Positions 54,280 to 64,000 of a DNA stretch of 64,000 bases are shown here, piece by piece (position 1 is the stretch's first letter; each line of letters starts with the position of its first letter). The position numbers and the translations under genes are program-made. Source of the stretch: Arthrinium phaeospermum (lineage: Eukaryota > Ascomycota > Sordariomycetes > Amphisphaeriales > Apiosporaceae). Below the pieces are notes generated by a model. That model saw only the letters and a list, made by a program, of their open reading frames with translations. It was not told the DNA's origin and did not search any database. The DNA lies in contig QYRS01000010.1 in assembly GCA_006503535.1 (NCBI GenBank), positions 1,240,001 to 1,304,000 of the forward strand. Reading direction: 5' to 3'.

Positions 54280-55577
54280 TTATGCGGCAGCGGGAGCAGG
54301 GGCAGCAGCAGGCGCATCCTCAGCAGCAGTGACCGGTACACTCTCACCGGCAGCAGCCTCCTTCTTGCCGTCGTCGGCGGTCGTGGCGGCAGCAGCGGCA
54401 GCGCCCTTCTTCTCCCACTTGGCGGGGCGGGTCCACTGGGGGTCCTGCCAGGGGCCCTGGTTGCTGAAGGCGCAGCCGCCCTCGCACTCGCAGGTGCCGC
54501 CGATGCTCTTGGGCAGGTTCTCGGCGGGGACCTGGGCGAGCAGCTCCTTCTGGTAGCCGGAGCCCAGGATGTGGATCTTCTGGACGGTGACGGGGTCGAG
54601 CCAGCCTTTGACGGCGTTCCAGACGCCCGAGAAGCCCCAGGGCGCGTTGATCAGGTACATGCGGCCCAGGCGCTCGGGGTAGTAGTTCTGCGACATGGCC
54701 GAGGCCTGCTTCACGTACGAGTAGACCTGGGGCACCTTGGTGATGCCCACGCCCTTGAGGTCCATGATGGTGCAGCACGTCTCGAGCAGGTTGCCGGCCT
54801 TGCGCGAGCAGGCGGGCAGGCGCGGGTCAGACAGGCGCTCGTACTCGACGGCCAAGTTCGTCAGCATGCGCTCGGCGGTGGTGATCTTGTACATGGCAGT
54901 CAGGTCGATGCCACCCATCTGCTCAATGTACACCGGACGACCATCCTGCAAGGCAAAGAGAGATTATGTCAGCACAACAGTTCTGCAGAAAAGCTTAAAC
55001 AACGGCAGTCACATTCGTGAAGCCGTGCCGATAATGCATGGGCGTGGTATGTATGTACCTTGTCTGTCTTGTGGTAGTACTGGGGGTAGAACTTGAAGAG
55101 AGCCTCCTTCTCGGGGTAGTCCCAGACCGGCACCGTCTCGTCGAGCTTGGTCTCTTTCCGCCAGGCTTCGCAGTCGACGAACCTATTTTTTGGGTAGTTG
55201 GTCAGCTGGCAGTCCCTCTCCACCGTTATGGCGTAATGGATTGTGGTGGCTCTCTCACATCTTCTTGGACTGGTTGACATCGAACTTGCGGGCGCGCAGG
55301 AATCGCAGCTATCACAATGGCCTCCGTGTCAGTATTTCTCTGCGGCTCTGTTGCCATACCGGCTCCAAACACGGGGGGTGACACATACGAGGGTCAGCGT
55401 ATCCAGGCGGTCGGTGAAGCCCTCGGCCTCGAGCAGCAGGCGCAGCTGCTCGACCTGGGACTCCTGCTCGGCGGAGAGGTGGCCAGGGTGGCCAGGGTTC
55501 TTCTCGGGAGCAGTCGTCGGGAAGTCATAGTCGTCGTACTTGGCGTTCAGCTTCATGGTAGGGTTTTCGGACGCCAT
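54280..55577 (-). CDS. Sec14-like phosphatidylinositol/phosphatidylcholine transfer protein
   Basis: Four exons: 55389-55577, 55259-55308, 55059-55182 and 54280-54945; 342 residues from ATG 55577. The CRAL-TRIO N-domain is seen in exon 1-2 (ESQVEQLRLLLEAEGF, then LRFLRARKFDVNQSKKM, a hallmark assembled from a 50-nt exon). The lipid-binding domain carries DGRPVYIEQMGGID, CTIMDLKGVGI, YPERLGRMYLINAPWGFSGV and HILGSGYQKEL, then LPKSIGGTCECEGGC, all typical of Sec14. The protein exchanges PI and PC and supports PI4P production at the Golgi. An unusual Ala-rich, acidic tail of about 50 residues follows the core. A cytosolic/Golgi location is expected from the family. Confidence 0.92.
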
Positions 55578-56977
55578 GATGAATGCGTGCAGTTAGGCGG
55601 CAGGAAGAAGTGGGTTTGCTGGTTGTTGCAGTTGGGTTGGGCGCGGGGAGGATAGAGATAGTGGTAGCTGGAAGGGGGAGAGAACTGGTTATGGAAACCT
55701 GTTCTTTAGCTGAAAGCGTAGCTGAGTCGGAGAAATCGTTCAAAGGGGATGAAATGTATCTCGAGACGCAGGGTAGAGTCGAGGAAGAAGACGGACAAGG
55801 ATATACCCGTAATAATACTGCTGTCTGTTTCTGTTTCTCCTGGAAGCCCCCGGGAGTTCGAGTCCAAGCCAAATCCGGTTCGCGATGATTAGGGTCGCTG
55901 GGGCGTTTAGTCGCTTAGTTTAGACCCGGAAGCCGGGCCTGGACGACAGCGGTGGGTGGTAGGGGATTTGGCAGGAATCGGTTGGCTTATTGCCAATCAG
56001 AAGTGGGTTTTCGTCATAGGCTCACTGATAATGGACTCCAAAAAACCGACGGTTAAGGCTTTGTTCAACTGACCCTGACCACTAATTCACCCAGTAAACT
56101 ACTACCCACCTGTCAGAACCATGTTGGCACCTCGCAACCTCGTAAAAGCGGTGGAAGATCGAGTGGACCTGTCTCGTGCTTAATCCTGAGCTTTGAATTG
56201 GGCTCTGCATCCTGACGAGGAGTTTGTACATGCATGTATGTACAGCGCACCAGGCGCCAGGCAGGTTTAAGTATGTACCTGCTTCAGGGACTCAGGAGAG
56301 AGCGACGATACCTTCCCCTATTCCCCTGGCTTCTTGGCTGGATTGCGTTGCACCACCCACTTGCCAGCTTCCCTTGCGCATTCCTGGGTTTCGAGTGCTC
56401 TGGCTCTGGTCCGGATGCTGCGCCTCTGCTGCACTTCTGCCGCACCGCTGCTCATCGCTCATCTCAGCTCGCTCTAGAGCAGGCTACGTAATCCCAGGGT
56501 CCATTCTTCAAGGGCATCTGAAATTTAACCCCGCCAAATTTACGATACGATTCCCCGCCGTCAGGGCGCAATCAGTGTAATTTTACTTCAATATTTCCCG
56601 CGTCTAGTTCAATTCGCGTCCTGGGTAGACTTGGGCCGCGTAAAAGGGGTCAACGATATGGCGCAAGAATCAGCACATGCATAATCGTTTGGATGCCGAG
56701 CATCCATTCCGTTTTCTGCCAGCGTTGCCTGACGTCAGCGAGGACATGGCCATCTGCCTATCTTCCTTTTGTATGTGTCATTTTTCTGGAGGCTAGATCA
56801 TCACATGCCCCAGGAGGGTCCAGATCATCCGCTTACAAGGCTGCTGAGATGCTCTGGCTCCCATGCCCTTCTTGCATCTCTGCCACGGCTACACCAAAGT
56901 CGTCCTTGATGGCCAGGCTGCCCGGACGTGACGATGCACAGCCGCGCCGATCCTTACAGGGCTTGTTCCTCCGCACA
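55578..56977. other. Intergenic, no gene seen
   Basis: About 1.4 kb between the Sec14 start and the prefoldin 3' end. Several short frames on both strands were judged spurious. Confidence 0.5.
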
Positions 56978-58049
56978 TCAATCTTCTCTTGCGGGAGCCA
57001 AGGCTCGAGTCGTAGCGTAGGGATTGCCTCTCGTAGACACATCGGTATTGGATATGTATTCAGGCCGATCAAGACTTCTCTTCCTCCTTTCCTTTGCCCT
57101 CCCCGTCGGCCTTTTTTTCCTCTTTTGTACGACATCCCAGTTGTAGACTCGCGCTACCGCAACTTCCATGGTCTGTAAGGTATGTCAGTAGCCATCGCTA
57201 AGTTGATCATCGGTATCAGCAGCTTACTGTGATTTGCTCCCGCAGAAAGTCCAGATCTTCCTCGCAGTTTGAGAAACTCTGCTTCGCTGCCGCCAGTTTT
57301 GACTTTAACAACTCCTCTGCTTCGTCGATCGGGTAAGACAACATCACGTTTGCCTGTATAAATTCTGTCAACCACTGTGACCTGTGTAGGCGGCCGTCAG
57401 GTATACATACTCCTAGCCACAAGTAGACTTCGTCGCTCGGTGGCACCTTGGCCTTGGCGTATAGTGTGTCGTTCAGCTCGAACGTCGTCTCGATCGGATC
57501 TGACTCCTCCTACATAACCAGCTTCGTATCAGTACCCGCGGCGCTGCGCTGTGACCAGGGAGCAAGCCCGGCTTACCGTTCTCGTCTTCAAGAACCGCAC
57601 CGTCTCGAGTGTCTTCTGGATGTCGGGCATCTTGTCGTTGAGTCCCGCGACCCGTCGCTGCAGGTTAAGCTCCATGAACTGGTATTTCCTGGGGGTTGGG
57701 CCAAGTCAGCCGTGCCCGAGGTTCGCGTCTTGCTGATCGACCGCAATGTTTGGCGCGCATCTACGAGTGATCGCCCGTCCATGTTTGGAAGTGTGGTCCC
57801 GAAAGACCATGGCTGTGTACGTACGAGATCATTTCTTGGAAGTTTCGTAGCGTTCCTTCGACCTCTTCTCTAGACGTGACATAATCCTCGACTTTGTCGA
57901 CGAAGGGCGCTTGGGGGATTCCTCGAGGGTTGGTTGCGCCGGCCTCCTTGCTGCTTGCCGGTTAGTCGCGGGGTGGTTCGTTGGTGGTGAGGGCGCTTCG
58001 TGGCCGATCGCACGTACCTGGAGACAGCGTCCTTCCCTGTTGCCGACAT
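56978..58049 (-). CDS. pac10: Prefoldin subunit 3 (VBP1/Pac10)
   Basis: Six exons: 58018-58049, 57825-57950, 57577-57688, 57411-57509, 57228-57353 and 56978-57172; 229 residues. The alpha-type prefoldin layout is clear: NPRGIPQAPFVDKVEDYV at the start, a helix with TLRNFQEMISKYQFMELNLQ, the beta-hairpin part (ESDPIETTFELNDTLYAKA, then VYLWLGANVMLSYPIDEA), and a second coiled helix (AEELLKSKLAAAKQSF) ending VAVARVYNWDVV. Prefoldin is a hexameric cytosolic co-chaperone that delivers nascent tubulin and actin to the CCT chaperonin. After VYNWDVV, where homologues usually end soon, about 50 further residues rich in Lys/Arg follow; they may be real or an unspliced last intron. Confidence 0.85.
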
Positions 58050-59232
58050 TTCTGGAGGCTGATTTGAAGCTCACTGCAGTACCTTGTATCACGGATGCGA
58101 TTGGAGGGCAATACAGGGAGGATTGCCAGCGTCTTTCACGGAGCTTCAAGATTGCTGGAGGCACAATTTTGTTTCGCTGCGAGCCAGCCCATCTCTAAAA
58201 TGCGTGGGGTTGACTATGACTTGGCCAGAGCTCCCGTTGCTCAAGGTGGGGTTCTAGAAACCACTTCCGGGCCCCGTCTTCAATTCGTCCCTCGACTTTC
58301 ACTGAACAAGATGTGCCACTCTTGGGCTGCCGCCCCGGATGAGGCACCTGCCAAGCCATTTGTCTTTACGTATCACAACTCTATCAGGAGAACGGCAGCT
58401 ATGTTTAACCGTTGGCTCCACTGCATTACCAGCGGTCAAACAGTAGCATAGGCTATCAGTGAGGTGATTCAAGCGCACTGTCTCCAGTCGTGTCTCGCCT
58501 ATTGATGCTAGTTGCCCTCGTTGTACATTCTTAGCAAGAGGTCGGTCAATGCCCGTACAATCTTGACAGCAAGGCCAAAGCGCTGGCCTCGTGGGCGAGT
58601 ACTTAGGCTCAATTCAGGTTATCCTGTGAATCCTTTTGTGGCCATGGTTGTGACCATCGATAAGTATTGATCAGCTCACAGTCCAAGGTCGTCATTGCCT
58701 GCCCACGCCATAATATCTCTAAGTGTGCGGCCAAGTTTTAGGATCGCGAGCCGTCTGCATACTCTCCGCAAAGCTGAACTGGGACACCGCCACGGTAAAA
58801 GCTCTGTACGGAGCTAGATACAGATGCCGACCGACCTTGTGAAATCAGGCGCCGGCATGAATCTCGTTGTCAAGTCTCGGAGATCTAGATAATCTGGACG
58901 CTGGACGCAAGGGCCCCAGAACTATCCCCGCCTCCGCATTTCCCCAGATGCTGGTGGGATTGCAGTTATGGATCCTCTGTATCCAACAGGATAACTGCCG
59001 GGGGTTGCCAAGTTCGCCTATTTCAGGCCTGATGGCCCCCTATATACGGGATGTTGCATCCAAAAGATGCGGGGAAGACCAACCGAAGTCTTGGACAGCT
59101 AGATAAGCAAGATCCCCCATGTGATATTCATGCCGATTTTGTCTTATTATTCGCATCGAGACATCTTGTAGCACCATCTTGTAAGCACAAAGCAAGAGTG
59201 CCTCGCGGTCGATCGCCCCCTCGAGCTTCAAG
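58050..59232. other. Divergent intergenic region, prefoldin 3 / sugar transporter
   Basis: About 1.2 kb with no gene. A TATATA element at 59041-59046 lies 190 nt before the transporter ATG and is a weak promoter candidate. Confidence 0.5.
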
Positions 59233-61097
59233 ATGGGAACTGTCGACAAAGATACGATTCGCGCCCACTGGCGATGCTTTCTTGCCTGTGGGCTAATTAT
59301 CCTCTCCCCTTTCCAATATGGGATTGATTTCGGTATGATTGGGGGCCTCCAAGCCATGCCTGGCTTCTTGAAGGTTCGTATAGATCTGTCCTCTTCATGT
59401 TCTAATTAGTATTGACCGTCGTAGGTGTATGGGTATAGAGTTCCCACCACAGTAGCCAAGATAGGCTGGAATATATCCACGGAACGACAGCAGTTGATTT
59501 CCTCGTTGATGACGCTGGGAGCCTTCATCAGCTCTGGCACGGCAGGCTTCACTGCTGCCAAACTCGGGAGACGGGACTGCCTATGGCTTGCCTCGGTGCT
59601 GTGCTGCGTCTCGAACATCATCATGATGACCACCGAAGACATCGGAGCCCTCTACGCCGGACGGTTTCTCATTGGGCTTGCAAACGGCTACTTCATGACG
59701 TATTCTCAACTTTATATTCAGGAGAGCAGTCCAGCAAAGTACCGCGGCCTCTTCCTGACCGTGTTTCAGTTCAGTACTTCCATTGTAAGTCAGTCTACTA
59801 CTATTTCACCGTGGACATTCCTGACCCGAGTCTCTGAAGGGCACCCTGATCGGCACCATCGTCGACTGGGCCACCGCCGGGCGCCCCGATAAGTCGGCCT
59901 ATCTCATCCCACTAGGCCTCATCTACATTGTGCCTTTCATTTTGAGCGTCGCCATGATATTCATCCCCGAGTCGCCACGATGGCTTATTCTGCAAGGGAA
60001 GCTCGAGAAGGGGCGCAAGTCATTGAAATGGCTTAGACCAGAGGGGTCCCCAATAGACGAAGAAGCGGCAACCATCAAAGCTGCCATCGACAAGGAACGA
60101 GAAATGGGTGGCAAGGTTGGTGTCATAGACATGTTCAAGAATCCCATCGACCGCCGTCGAACATTCCTTTCGGTTTCTGCTGTTACCCTCCAGGCGGCCT
60201 CAGGGTCGATGTTCATCATTGGTAAGTGCCCCTAATGTCCCCAAAAGCCTGCCCCTTTTCGTCATGGGACATGAGTAAGCCCGATACTATGCAAGGATGT
60301 CTCGACTAACAATGTGTCAGCGTATAAGGCGTATTTCTTCACCATGGCGAATGTCTCGGATCCTTTCGCCATGAGCTGCGTCCTAAGTACAGTCGGACTT
60401 GTAGCAATTATTGCCAACTCTCTAATTGTCACGCGATACGGCCGAAGAAGGGTATTGCTCATGACCGGGTTAGTTACTTGTGGGATCCTGCAGCTGATCG
60501 TCGCTGTGGTCTATGACAAGAACCCCGGCGCGAAGGTCACGGGTCAAGTTTTGGTAGCCTTCTCATGCCTGTACCTGATGAGCTACAATGTAAGATCATG
60601 ACGATATGGCAAATGGCTCCCTGAAACAGATGATGCTGACGGTGACACCAGGGAATGATAGCCTCATACGCATGGCTGGCCGGTGGCGAGATCCCCTCAC
60701 AGCGCTTAAGGAGCCACACCTTCGGCCTGGCCGCAGCCGTTGGCTTCTTCTTTGCCTGGCTTACGACGTTCACGGCACCCTATTTCATCAACCCACAGTC
60801 TCTGAATTGGGGCCCCCGTTATGGATATATCTGGCTACCGTCGTGCGTGATTGCTGCCGTCTGGGTGTATATTTTCCTGCCCGAGGTCAAAGGCAGAACC
60901 CTTGAGGAGATCGACGAAATGGTACGTACCAAGATGTGCATGCCATCCTTGGGCTTCCTACTGACATGGCGCTTCTCGAACAGTTTGCTGCCCGACTGCC
61001 CGCAAGGAAGTTCAGGGGATACGTCTGTGTCGAGAACAGGCCATCTGCCGAGAAAGAAGAGCAGAAAGAAGAGGTCGTCGTGGAGGAAAAGGAATAA
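59233..61097 (+). CDS. MFS sugar (hexose-type) transporter
   Basis: Six exons: 59233-59373, 59425-59784, 59840-60221, 60321-60589, 60652-60921 and 60984-61097; 511 residues with all phases agreeing. It belongs to the sugar-porter branch of MFS with 12 membrane helices: FQYGIDFGMIGG (helix 1), TAAKLGRRDC (motif A after helix 2), ALYAGRFLIGLANGY, then PESPRWLILQGK (end of helix 6, family signature). After the central loop come VTRYGRRRVLL, ASYAWLAGGEIPSQRLRSHT and FLPEVKGRTLEEIDEM, the last being the PETKG-type motif after helix 12. The tail is very Glu/Lys-rich. The sugar specificity is unknown. The short N-terminus starts directly before helix 1. Confidence 0.9.
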
Positions 61098-63150
61098 TTT
61101 GCCCTGCCTGAGCCAGGATTGATATGCCAAATGAGGGAACACGAAAAACGCCCGTCGATCCACCTTGGATGTCAATACGAAGTACGAACTGCACGTCGGC
61201 AGGGTGCAAGGTGGTATTTATGACTGCTAACTAGAGTCGAGCTCAGCCGGAAGTCTCGCCTCTACGGCAATGCCTTTTGTCGTTGGCTAGCGACTAAATA
61301 CTCGGACTTGGATTTCGCGTTATTTCTTTTTTATAGAAATACTCGGATTCAATTCTTGTTTTACTCGGAACTTAAAGTCCTAGTCTGCACAACCCGAGAA
61401 CATGTATTATGTTGTATCACGTTATCCTACATATTGCTGTTCAGGAACCCGCAACGGCCATGCTTGACGCCCCTGGCTATTGGTGTAAGTGTGCTACCCT
61501 AGGTAGGCACCTTAGCGTAGCCCCCAACGGACAACCGTAGCGCAGAAGGACACTAGAGCTCGCGCAAACACCTCCCAATGCGACGTCTGGTACCTAGTAG
61601 CAAACGCTCGAGCTAGGTAGTTTACTTGTTACATATCACGTTTATTGCTCGTTCGTTGCTTTGTTACTGGTCAACTGTATAGGTACGCTCTCGGCCCCCG
61701 AATCTGCACAATTGTGTTGCTCTACGAGTAGGCGGAAGCCACGTCGAGGCTTGGTCCATGACTGCACCTCAGCCGCATGCCAAGTCGTCACACGAGAAGT
61801 ACGACCTGAAGCGACAAAAAAAAAAAAGGAAATATTGCCGGTTACTCGGGCATCTTCAGGCCAGCCGTCCGGGGGAAGTCATCTGGAGCTGATCAGGGCG
61901 ACCTTTGCCCACCCTTTCGGCGGCCAACGGATTAGTGTCGATAAGCGAGAAGAGTCAGCTGGAAGATCGACAGCCTGAATACTATGTCAATCGCAGCGCC
62001 TTTCCAATCAGATAGGATGATTACAGCTGGAAAAGCCCCGTTCCTCGAGGTTGCCCGAGGCCGATTGGACATACGGAGTTGGGTCTGCGCAAGCGCCTAT
62101 CCAAGCCCAAAATAGACGACTCGGTTGGCTCCAGACTGGTCCCTGGAGATGCGCCTCTCTGTCGATCCGAGCTGCAAATAGGTAAGCGGTATATGCAGCC
62201 AGCGGCACACTACATCTCGGTGTTGTGCTGGCAACCCTTGCCTCTGTACGTCCCGCATGATACATCGCGGTACGACCACCACTGCCTGTTGCCCTGGACG
62301 CCTCCCAACGCCCTGACATGATTGCTTGGCACCAAACAGCTGGGTAGGCTAGCAGCTAGACGGGCTGGAGAGCATCGCTTCTCGACTACTGCAGGCCGCT
62401 TAATAGTCAGAGCCCCGGGGGTTTGTGCCGACGCCAACGACCATCGGATGCGAGCGCTAAACCCTAAAATCAAAGACCGGGTTCTGGACTGGCTCGACTG
62501 GCCCCCCAGATCACCACGCCCTCACCGTACCCAGGGTAGCGGGGGCGATTACGAGATTCTCCGCATGAGCAAAAGAAACCCAGTCATGTCAGTCCAGTCA
62601 TCAAGTCACTTGGGCCGACCAATGAGACCCATGATGTTGGTAAACTTTACAACTCTCCATGCCGCCGGGTCGCGGGCGGTCTACGGGGGTGGTATATCCT
62701 CAACCTTACTCTTTCCTGGTACCTAGTAACTGAAGCCGTCCGCGCGCTTCTATCTGCGCTAGGCATAGCAGTACCTATTCAGCCTTGGGACCTGATGATT
62801 GCCAAGTAATACCATGACTACGAACCCGTAAGCGAAGAGCGAGCGGCTGGATGGACGGACGGCTGCTTGCTTCAAGGCTGCCCAAGGGGCGGTTCAGCCG
62901 TCACCGGATGTTGGCCTGCACACCGTGGTTCTTGAGGGACGGCGGGGAGGCTTGAGCATTTTTTATTGTCCCTGAACCTGAGTATAAGAATTTGCAATGC
63001 CCCCGATGTCTACCACTGTCTCAGATCCCATCTCACACCATCCGCCTCATCGACATTCGCTCGCTAGCCTGTTGTCTCTTCGAGGCACTGCCCTTTCGTT
63101 TCTTCACTCATCTCCCTTAGCAACCCCCTCAGTCCCATCGTTCCTCAGCC
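61098..63150. other. Intergenic, no gene seen
   Basis: About 2 kb before the peroxidase gene. A poly-A run lies at about 61817-61828, and short frames are not protein-like. Confidence 0.5.
62983..62988 (+). promoter_or_regulatory. Candidate TATA box of the peroxidase gene
   Basis: TATAAG (in GAGTATAAGAA) is 163 nt upstream of ATG 63151; the intervening C/T-rich leader is typical of strongly transcribed fungal genes. Confidence 0.4.
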
Positions 63151-64000
63151 ATGTTGTGGTCCAATCTCATCACCACCTCGGTGGTCTTGGCCGGTGTCCC
63201 CTCTGCCCTGGGCTACCCGGGCATGGGCGAGCAGATGGCCGAGATCATGAGCCGTCAGAGCGACAATGATTTCGACTCTACGGAGCTCATTGGCGACCTC
63301 CTGACTGTGCCGGACAACAAGCTCACGCCTACTGCGGCCGACATCAAGAAGATCCTGACTGGCCAAGGAAACCCCGAGAGTACTGTGTCCTGGTCTGCCC
63401 CTAAGCTCGGCAGCGCCGCGTGCAAGAAGGACACATGCTGCGTCTGGCAGTACATCGTCAACGACATGGTGGCGGATTTCCGAGGCAAGTCGGGCAGATG
63501 CACGTCGTGGGCCCGCAAGTCTGTGCGCCTGGGCTTCCACGACGCCGGCACCTGGTCCAAGACCACCGCCGCCCAGGGCCTGCCCGGTGGTGCTGACGGG
63601 TCTCTATGCTCGACGGATGAGATTAACCGCGCCGACAACAACGGCCTACAAGACATCTGCCAAAAGGTCAACGGATGGTACGACTCCTGGAACAAGAAGG
63701 GCTACCCCGTGACCCGCGCCGACATCATCCAGATGGCGGCCACTGTCGCCACCGTCGTCTGCCCCCTGGGCCCCCGCGTCAAGTCCTACGTTGGCCGTGT
63801 GGATGTCGCCAAGGCGGGTCCCCCCAACCTGCTTCCCGGCGTCGACCAGAGCGCGGACGACCTGATTGCGCTGTTCCGCGACAAGACCATCGGCCCCCAC
63901 TCGCTCACCGCCCTCGTCGGCGCGCACACGACCAGCCAGCAGTTCTTCGTCAACACCACCCGCGCCGGCGACCCTCAGGACAGCACGCCCGGTGTGTGGG
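63151..64000 (+). CDS. Secreted class II (fungal) heme peroxidase, 5' part
   Basis: Open from ATG 63151 to the window end without a stop or visible intron: 283 codons. The first 21 residues form a signal peptide (MLWSNLITTSVVLAGVPSAL). The heme-peroxidase fold is shown by the distal site ARKSVRLGFHDAG with Arg126 and His130 and the adjacent Asp131 (Ca2+ ligand), GGADGSL (second Ca2+ ligand segment), and the proximal His259 in LVGAHTTSQQF. Paired cysteines (for example CKKDTCC) fit disulfide-stabilised secreted enzymes. Ascomycete class II peroxidases resemble basidiomycete lignin and manganese peroxidases, but their substrates are mostly unproven. Whether a catalytic surface Trp or Mn2+ site exists cannot be judged from this partial sequence. 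Codon use is strongly biased. Confidence 0.88.
   Translation, partial: MLWSNLITTSVVLAGVPSALGYPGMGEQMAEIMSRQSDNDFDSTELIGDLLTVPDNKLTPTAADIKKILTGQGNPESTVSWSAPKLGSAACKKDTCCVWQYIVNDMVADFRGKSGRCTSWARKSVRLGFHDAGTWSKTTAAQGLPGGADGSLCSTDEINRADNNGLQDICQKVNGWYDSWNKKGYPVTRADIIQMAATVATVVCPLGPRVKSYVGRVDVAKAGPPNLLPGVDQSADDLIALFRDKTIGPHSLTALVGAHTTSQQFFVNTTRAGDPQDSTPGVW

Noticed and set aside
1..64000. tRNA, rRNA, CRISPR, transposon or integrated virus
   Set aside because: No B-box-like cloverleaf, rRNA stretch, spaced direct repeat array, reverse transcriptase, transposase or capsid frame was recognised by eye; a tRNAscan and repeat search would be decisive.

Overview
The window is nuclear DNA of a filamentous ascomycete (Pezizomycotina, most likely Sordariomycetes). 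The genes carry short GT-AG introns (mostly 50-145 nt) with fungal donors (GTAAGT, GTATGT) and CTRAC-type branch points. The content is typical of such fungi: a multi-exon plant-type O-methyltransferase, a P450, a DHA1 drug transporter, a GH5 hydrolase, an Hsp70-12A-like ATPase and a class II peroxidase. I annotate 22 protein-coding genes, two of them cut by the window edges. No tRNA, rRNA, CRISPR array or transposon ORF was recognised. Exon borders were placed by eye from splice consensus, reading-phase agreement and family motifs.

Layout. 1-424 is the 3' end of a PA-clan (trypsin-like) protein. 1-6.2 kb holds a fructosamine-kinase-like gene, a DHA1 MFS transporter and an O-methyltransferase. 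7.5-8.9 kb encodes a secreted cysteine-rich protein, followed by about 3.7 kb with no credible gene. 12.7-18.8 kb holds an Hsp70-like gene and a PHD-finger gene, divergent. A small secreted DUF8021-like protein lies at 19-20 kb. The central block (20.7-34.6 kb) is mostly housekeeping: APC1, VPS41, a YSA1-type Nudix hydrolase and an arrestin-like protein. A P450 and a secreted GH5 follow (35.5-39.4 kb). Then come a CCCH/FG nucleoporin (Nup42/Amo1 type), ribosomal protein uS10 (RPS20) head-to-head with a Cue3/ASCC2-type CUE protein, and a two-exon gene that joins C2H2 fingers to a PA-clan protease-like domain (45.8-48.6 kb). The right part has a zinc-knuckle protein, an AT-rich gene-poor stretch, kinetochore Mis14/Nsl1, a Sec14 lipid-transfer protein, prefoldin subunit 3, a hexose-type transporter and the 5' part of a secreted class II peroxidase running off the end.

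Working together. Most neighbours are unrelated housekeeping genes. Three groupings deserve attention. First, uS10 and the CUE-domain protein share a divergent promoter region; in other eukaryotes the Cue3/ASCC2 family reads ubiquitin placed on uS10 of collided ribosomes. Second, the O-methyltransferase and the drug transporter are adjacent on the same strand and could be a minimal secondary-metabolite pair. Third, the protease-like domain of the zinc-finger fusion has a close relative at the opposite end of the window, about 46 kb away. Secreted and carbohydrate- or lignin-related genes (GH5, peroxidase, 463-aa protein, DUF8021-like protein) and the sugar transporter fit a plant-associated or saprotrophic life, which is inference.
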